Part shown: positions 61,489 through 64,000 of the stretch, piece after piece
How the letters are laid out: the number at the start of each line of letters is the position of its first letter
How positions within the stretch are numbered: the first letter of the stretch is position 1
Source: an uncultured Bacilli bacterium
Lineage (GTDB): Bacteria; Bacillota_I; Bacilli_A; RF39; UBA660
Direction of reading: 5' to 3'
Length of the DNA: 64,000 nucleotides
NCBI GenBank assembly: GCA_934167465.1
Contig: CAKPKR010000006.1
Coordinates: 1-64,000, forward strand
The notes under the pieces: generated by a model
Told to the model about the DNA's origin: nothing
Database searches by the model: none
What the model saw: only the letters and a program-made list of their open reading frames with translations
Program-made: the position numbers and the translations under genes

Positions 61489-62202
61489 CTATATTTTTTT
61501 CTTTCTACTTAATTTATATAACATATTAAAAGTTATAAAATTATATATATATTTTGTTATTATCTCTTTTTTACTACTTTTAAATACTTGATGTCTAACA
61601 TTTTCTAGTATTACTAGTTCTTTTTTACAATTTAAGTTATCATAAACAAATTTACTTGAATCTACTGATATTACATTATCAATGTCACCGTGTAATAATA
61701 ATGTTGGGCAAGTTACTTTTTTGATATTTTTTTTGTTATTATCTGCTAATTTTTTATATTCAATCATTACTGATTTAGGAATTGCAAAAAATTTTTTTAT
61801 TGCTCCTTCAAACCCTGTTCCAACTTCTTTATCAACTTTATTAGTTAAAATATTTTTTAAATCTTCTTTATTTTGTTTAAAACTTCCAAACTTAAATGCA
61901 CTAGATATGAGAACTAATTTATCTACCTCTTTATATCTAGAGGCTAAATTAACAGCTAATATAGTTCCCATGCTGTGAGCTACTATTGTTACTTTTTTAT
62001 ATTTTTTTAGTATTTTTTTTAATTCCTCTTCTGATTTATCTAACCATTCTTTACCTGTTGACTTTGTTGTTGTATCGTTTTCGTGTCCTGGTAAGGTAAA
62101 AGTAAATAATTCTATATTACGATAATTTTTCATTTTATTTATAAAATATTCATTATCTTCTTGTTTTGCTGATAAACCATGAATAAACATTACTGCTTTC
62201 AA
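61489..62202 (-). CDS. Alpha/beta hydrolase in the pheST operon
   Basis: 237 residues from a TTG start after TTTGGAG (MKAVMFIHGLSAKQ). Oxyanion HGL, nucleophile elbow AHSMGT, acid in HGDIDNVIS, His in VRHQVFKSS. Serine hydrolase of carboxylesterase/monoglyceride-lipase type with unknown substrate. First gene after the Phe T-box, 11 nt before pheS, so it is induced with the synthetase under Phe starvation. Confidence 0.8.
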   Translation of the reverse strand: MKAVMFIHGLSAKQEDNEYFINKMKNYRNIELFTFTLPGHENDTTTKSTGKEWLDKSEEELKKILKKYKKVTIVAHSMGTILAVNLASRYKEVDKLVLISSAFKFGSFKQNKEDLKNILTNKVDKEVGTGFEGAIKKFFAIPKSVMIEYKKLADNNKKNIKKVTCPTLLLHGDIDNVISVDSSKFVYDNLNCKKELVILENVRHQVFKSSKKEIITKYIYNFITFNMLYKLSRKKKI

Positions 62203-62215
62203 AAAATCATCTCCA

Positions 62216-62412
62216 AAAAAAATCACATCCTATAAGGACGTGATTTACGTGGTACCACCTTAATTTATACTCGAAACTATAACGCGTTACCGTAAATAAG
62301 GCTAGAAGGTGAATTCATAAAATCAAGATTATGTTTACTTCCACCATTCATGTAAACTCTCTAGTTAATCTAACATTTACTACTACTTCTTCATCATAGC
62401 TTTTCAATATAC
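62216..62412 (-). promoter_or_regulatory. T-box riboswitch (Phe)
   Basis: The minus-strand leader has the T-box sequence AAGGTGGTACCACGT (62246-62260) and a terminator AATCACGTCC/GGATGTGATT plus seven T's (62214-62245). Its stem I has AGAGAG and GGTGG elements closed by CTAG/CTAG, with a candidate TTC Phe specifier at 62311-62313. Uncharged tRNA-Phe would stabilise the antiterminator and allow hydrolase-pheS-pheT transcription. Confidence 0.93.
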
Positions 62413-62416
62413 AAAT

Positions 62417-62445
62417 AGTATACCATAATTTTTCTTATTGTTCAA
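62417..62445 (-). promoter_or_regulatory. Promoter of the T-box/pheST operon
   Basis: -35 TTGAAC (62440-62445), 17-bp spacer, -10 TATACT (62417-62422). The -35 overlaps the end of the zinc-ribbon gene. Confidence 0.7.
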
Positions 62446-62734
62446 TTTCATTTGCTATATCATCAAATGTTTTTTCATTTTTATTAAATTCTATTGGTTT
62501 TTCTTTAGATATTTCAATTATTTTTGGTACAAATAAAATTGTATATATTGTAGTTATTACTATCAATATAGACAATTCTGTTACAATTATTATTGGTTTT
62601 TTAGTTTTTTTCTTAGTAATTTCGTTATTTTTTATTTCAAGATTTATTGCTGAAATATCTAGTCCACAATTCATACACATTGTATCCTTATTAGATAAGA
62701 TGTTATTACATTTTGGACATACTATTTTTTTCAT
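62435..62734 (-). CDS. Zinc-ribbon membrane protein
   Basis: 99 residues. N-terminal zinc ribbon CPKCNN...CMNCG (6-23), lysine-rich linker, one helix (about 48-70) and a short outside tail. Double-cysteine zinc-ribbon membrane proteins of this shape are common and mostly uncharacterised. Confidence 0.7.
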   Translation of the reverse strand: MKKIVCPKCNNILSNKDTMCMNCGLDISAINLEIKNNEITKKKTKKPIIIVTELSILIVITTIYTILFVPKIIEISKEKPIEFNKNEKTFDDIANEIEQ

Positions 62735-62767
62735 ATATTCACCTCAATTATATTATAACAGAGGTTT

Positions 62768-63193
62768 TTATTTTTTCAATTGTTTTTGTTTATTTTTTTG
62801 TAATTCAAAGTTTAATAGATTATATATTTTTACTAGTGTCCATTTATCAATTACACCAGTTGCTAATAGATCTTTTGTATACACGTCTAATGCTAATTGT
62901 TCTAATAATTCTGGTGTTAATTTTTTATTTAATTCTTCAGTATCGACTACATATTTTTTATTAAATATGTGGTTGTAAGCATCTTGTTCTCTATCAGATA
63001 TTTCATATCTATTTTTTTTACATGCTCTAAATGAATCACCAGTTATCACTTCCTCTACTATATCTTCATTTTTAATTTCAAAAATATATAATTCATTTGT
63101 TATAGTAGAGATTGGCCCTCTATTTCCGCCTAAATTTTCACATACATATATTCTACCAATTAATAAATTACTTAATAAATATGTTTCTTTCAT
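62768..63193 (-). CDS. Unknown soluble protein
   Basis: 141 residues from the fourth codon of the frame (MKETYLL), with AAGGGATGATAATA before it. Two halves: an N-terminal beta-rich part (LIGRIYVCENLGGNRGPIST) and a helical C-terminal part (LEQLALDVYTKDLLATGVIDKW). No family recognised. Downstream of tRNA-Glu on the same strand. Confidence 0.5.
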   Translation of the reverse strand: MKETYLLSNLLIGRIYVCENLGGNRGPISTITNELYIFEIKNEDIVEEVITGDSFRACKKNRYEISDREQDAYNHIFNKKYVVDTEELNKKLTPELLEQLALDVYTKDLLATGVIDKWTLVKIYNLLNFELQKNKQKQLKK

Positions 63194-63297
63194 TATTATC
63201 ATCCCTTTGCGAACGTATATTATATCATTTATTTTTTTTATGTCAAATTAATTTCAAAAAATAAAATCAACATTACTGTTGATTTACTGCTTTAAAT

Positions 63298-63374
63298 TGG
63301 TGACCAGTACGAGATTCGAACTCGTGAATGCTGCCGTGAAAGGGCAGTGTGTTAAGCCGCTTCACCAACTGGCC
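63298..63374 (-). tRNA. tRNA-Glu (TTC)
   Basis: 77 nt with encoded CCA. Acceptor GGCCAGT/ACTGGTC, anticodon loop CTTTCAC giving TTC, T-arm CGAGTTCGAATCTCG. Confidence 0.95.
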
Positions 63375-63381
63375 AAAAAAA

Positions 63382-63457
63382 TGGCGCCTAATGTAGGACT
63401 CGAACCTACGACCTATCGGTTAACAGCCGAGTGCTCTACCAACTGAGCTAATTAGGC
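63382..63457 (-). tRNA. tRNA-Asn (GTT)
   Basis: 76 nt with encoded CCA. Acceptor GCCTAAT/ATTAGGC, discriminator G, anticodon loop CTGTTAA giving GTT, T-arm GTAGGTTCGAGTCCTAC. Seven bases from tRNA-Glu; one transcript. Confidence 0.95.
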
Positions 63458-63483
63458 ACATCTTAATTGCTTAAGACTTTTTA

Positions 63484-63512
63484 ATTATATAATATATTTT
63501 ATTTTTATGCAA
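63484..63512 (-). promoter_or_regulatory. Promoter of the Asn-Glu tRNA pair
   Basis: -35 TTGCAT (63507-63512), 17-bp spacer, -10 TATAAT (63484-63489). Confidence 0.65.
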
Positions 63513-63571
63513 TACCTTTTATGAAAATTTTTTAATATTTTGTAAAGTTTTTTCATAAAGTAATATATATT

Positions 63572-64000
63572 CTATTTTTTCATATATACTTCATATATAT
63601 TAACAGTTTTAGAATAAGCTTCTAATACTACATAAAATTCACCTGATAAATATGGAACTGATAATTCAATTAAATAATGACCATTATCTAATTTTTTTGA
63701 TTGACTACTTCCTATGCATAACGACGTTGTATAACCATAATCAGTTCTTTGTAATGACATTGAATCTGGAGTTGTCATTGTACCTATACTTATATTTTGA
63801 TTATCGACTTCAAAATATATTTTACTATAATCAGTTAAATTAACCTTTTTTGATGTTGTTAAATTAGAACTATAGCTTCCACCGGGAGCTACAAATGTTA
63901 AATGATCAGAATTAAGTGTTAATGTTGAGTATTGTGATTGAAATCCTTTTCTCCAACCACCTGTAATATCAGAATATACATTACCTGCTTTATATAAATA
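63572..64000 (-). CDS. Surface-protein C-terminal domain, truncated by window end
   Basis: 143 codons, open at the right edge, so the N-terminus is outside the window. It begins LYKAGNVYSDITGGWRKGF, continues through NLTTSKKVNLTDYSKIYFEV and ends EFYVVLEAYSKTVNIYEVYMKK. The beta-sandwich pattern (ITGGW, TTSKKVNLTDYSK) recurs in extracellular proteins of gut Firmicutes and resembles the tail of the pseudogene at 32448-33014. Its signal sequence and promoter lie beyond 64000. Confidence 0.65.
   Translation of the reverse strand, partial: YLYKAGNVYSDITGGWRKGFQSQYSTLTLNSDHLTFVAPGGSYSSNLTTSKKVNLTDYSKIYFEVDNQNISIGTMTTPDSMSLQRTDYGYTTSLCIGSSQSKKLDNGHYLIELSVPYLSGEFYVVLEAYSKTVNIYEVYMKK

Overview
The window is very AT-rich, densely packed and coded almost entirely on the minus strand. 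It looks like a chromosomal segment of an uncultured gut-type low-GC Firmicute (Bacilli, RF39/Erysipelotrichia-like, near the Mollicutes). That placement is inference. It rests on base composition, gene content (LexA, QueH, RecD2, archaeal-type ProRS, T-box, L10 leader), cell-wall genes that Mollicutes lack (MurF, Ddl, FemX-like), and an Asn at the rifampicin position 526 of RpoB, as in Mollicutes. TGA ends genes here (tkt), so the standard bacterial code applies.

Layout. 1-4.1 kb is a graveyard of mobile-element cargo: a sigma-like ICE gene with a nonsense codon and a frameshift, a broken MFS transporter, an intact metallophosphatase, a RhuM gene fused in frame to an MFS tail, an acetyltransferase relic and a deoxyribosyltransferase-like gene. 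4.3-10.7 kb holds a WYL regulator with a VOC protein, a collagen-like surface protein, proS, a degenerate kinase, miaB and a MazF-like/XRE toxin-antitoxin pair. 10.8-16.4 kb has tRNA-Lys and a wall operon (hydrolase, murF, ddl, femX-like) followed by rpsP-khpA. 16.5-19.6 kb has a CotE-like spore-coat homologue and unknown membrane genes. 19.58-20.19 kb is a gene-free block that reads as a roughly 610-nt structured RNA with its own sigma-A promoter and terminator. 20.3-32.4 kb: tkt, lexA with a divergent SOS small membrane protein, queH, a NifS/thioredoxin/CcdA thiol cluster, truB, obg, a RluA-type synthase, a sirtuin, a ZIP transporter and cysE.

32.4-37.4 kb is a second accessory patch: a surface-protein pseudogene, a WYL-SIS-HAM1 operon, and a complete but dead ISAs1-type insertion sequence with perfect 26-bp ends and a 9-bp target duplication. 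The IS lies inside a 2-kb segment bounded by a 34-bp direct repeat that is the tRNA-Ser terminator. 37.5-49.9 kb is the transcription/translation core (rpoC, rpoB, rplL, rplJ with L10 leader, rplA, rplK, an extra gene, nusG, secE). 50-54 kb has a secreted protein with a G10 tract between its promoter boxes (candidate phase variation), a CDP-alcohol phosphatidyltransferase and a polysaccharide deacetylase. 54.1-64 kb: recD2, trxA, cvpA, a nucleotidyltransferase, and a Phe T-box controlling hydrolase-pheS-pheT. It ends with tRNA-Glu, tRNA-Asn and a truncated surface-protein gene.

A recurring design is that stop codons sit inside intrinsic terminator hairpins. Three convergent gene pairs share one hairpin that carries both stop codons.
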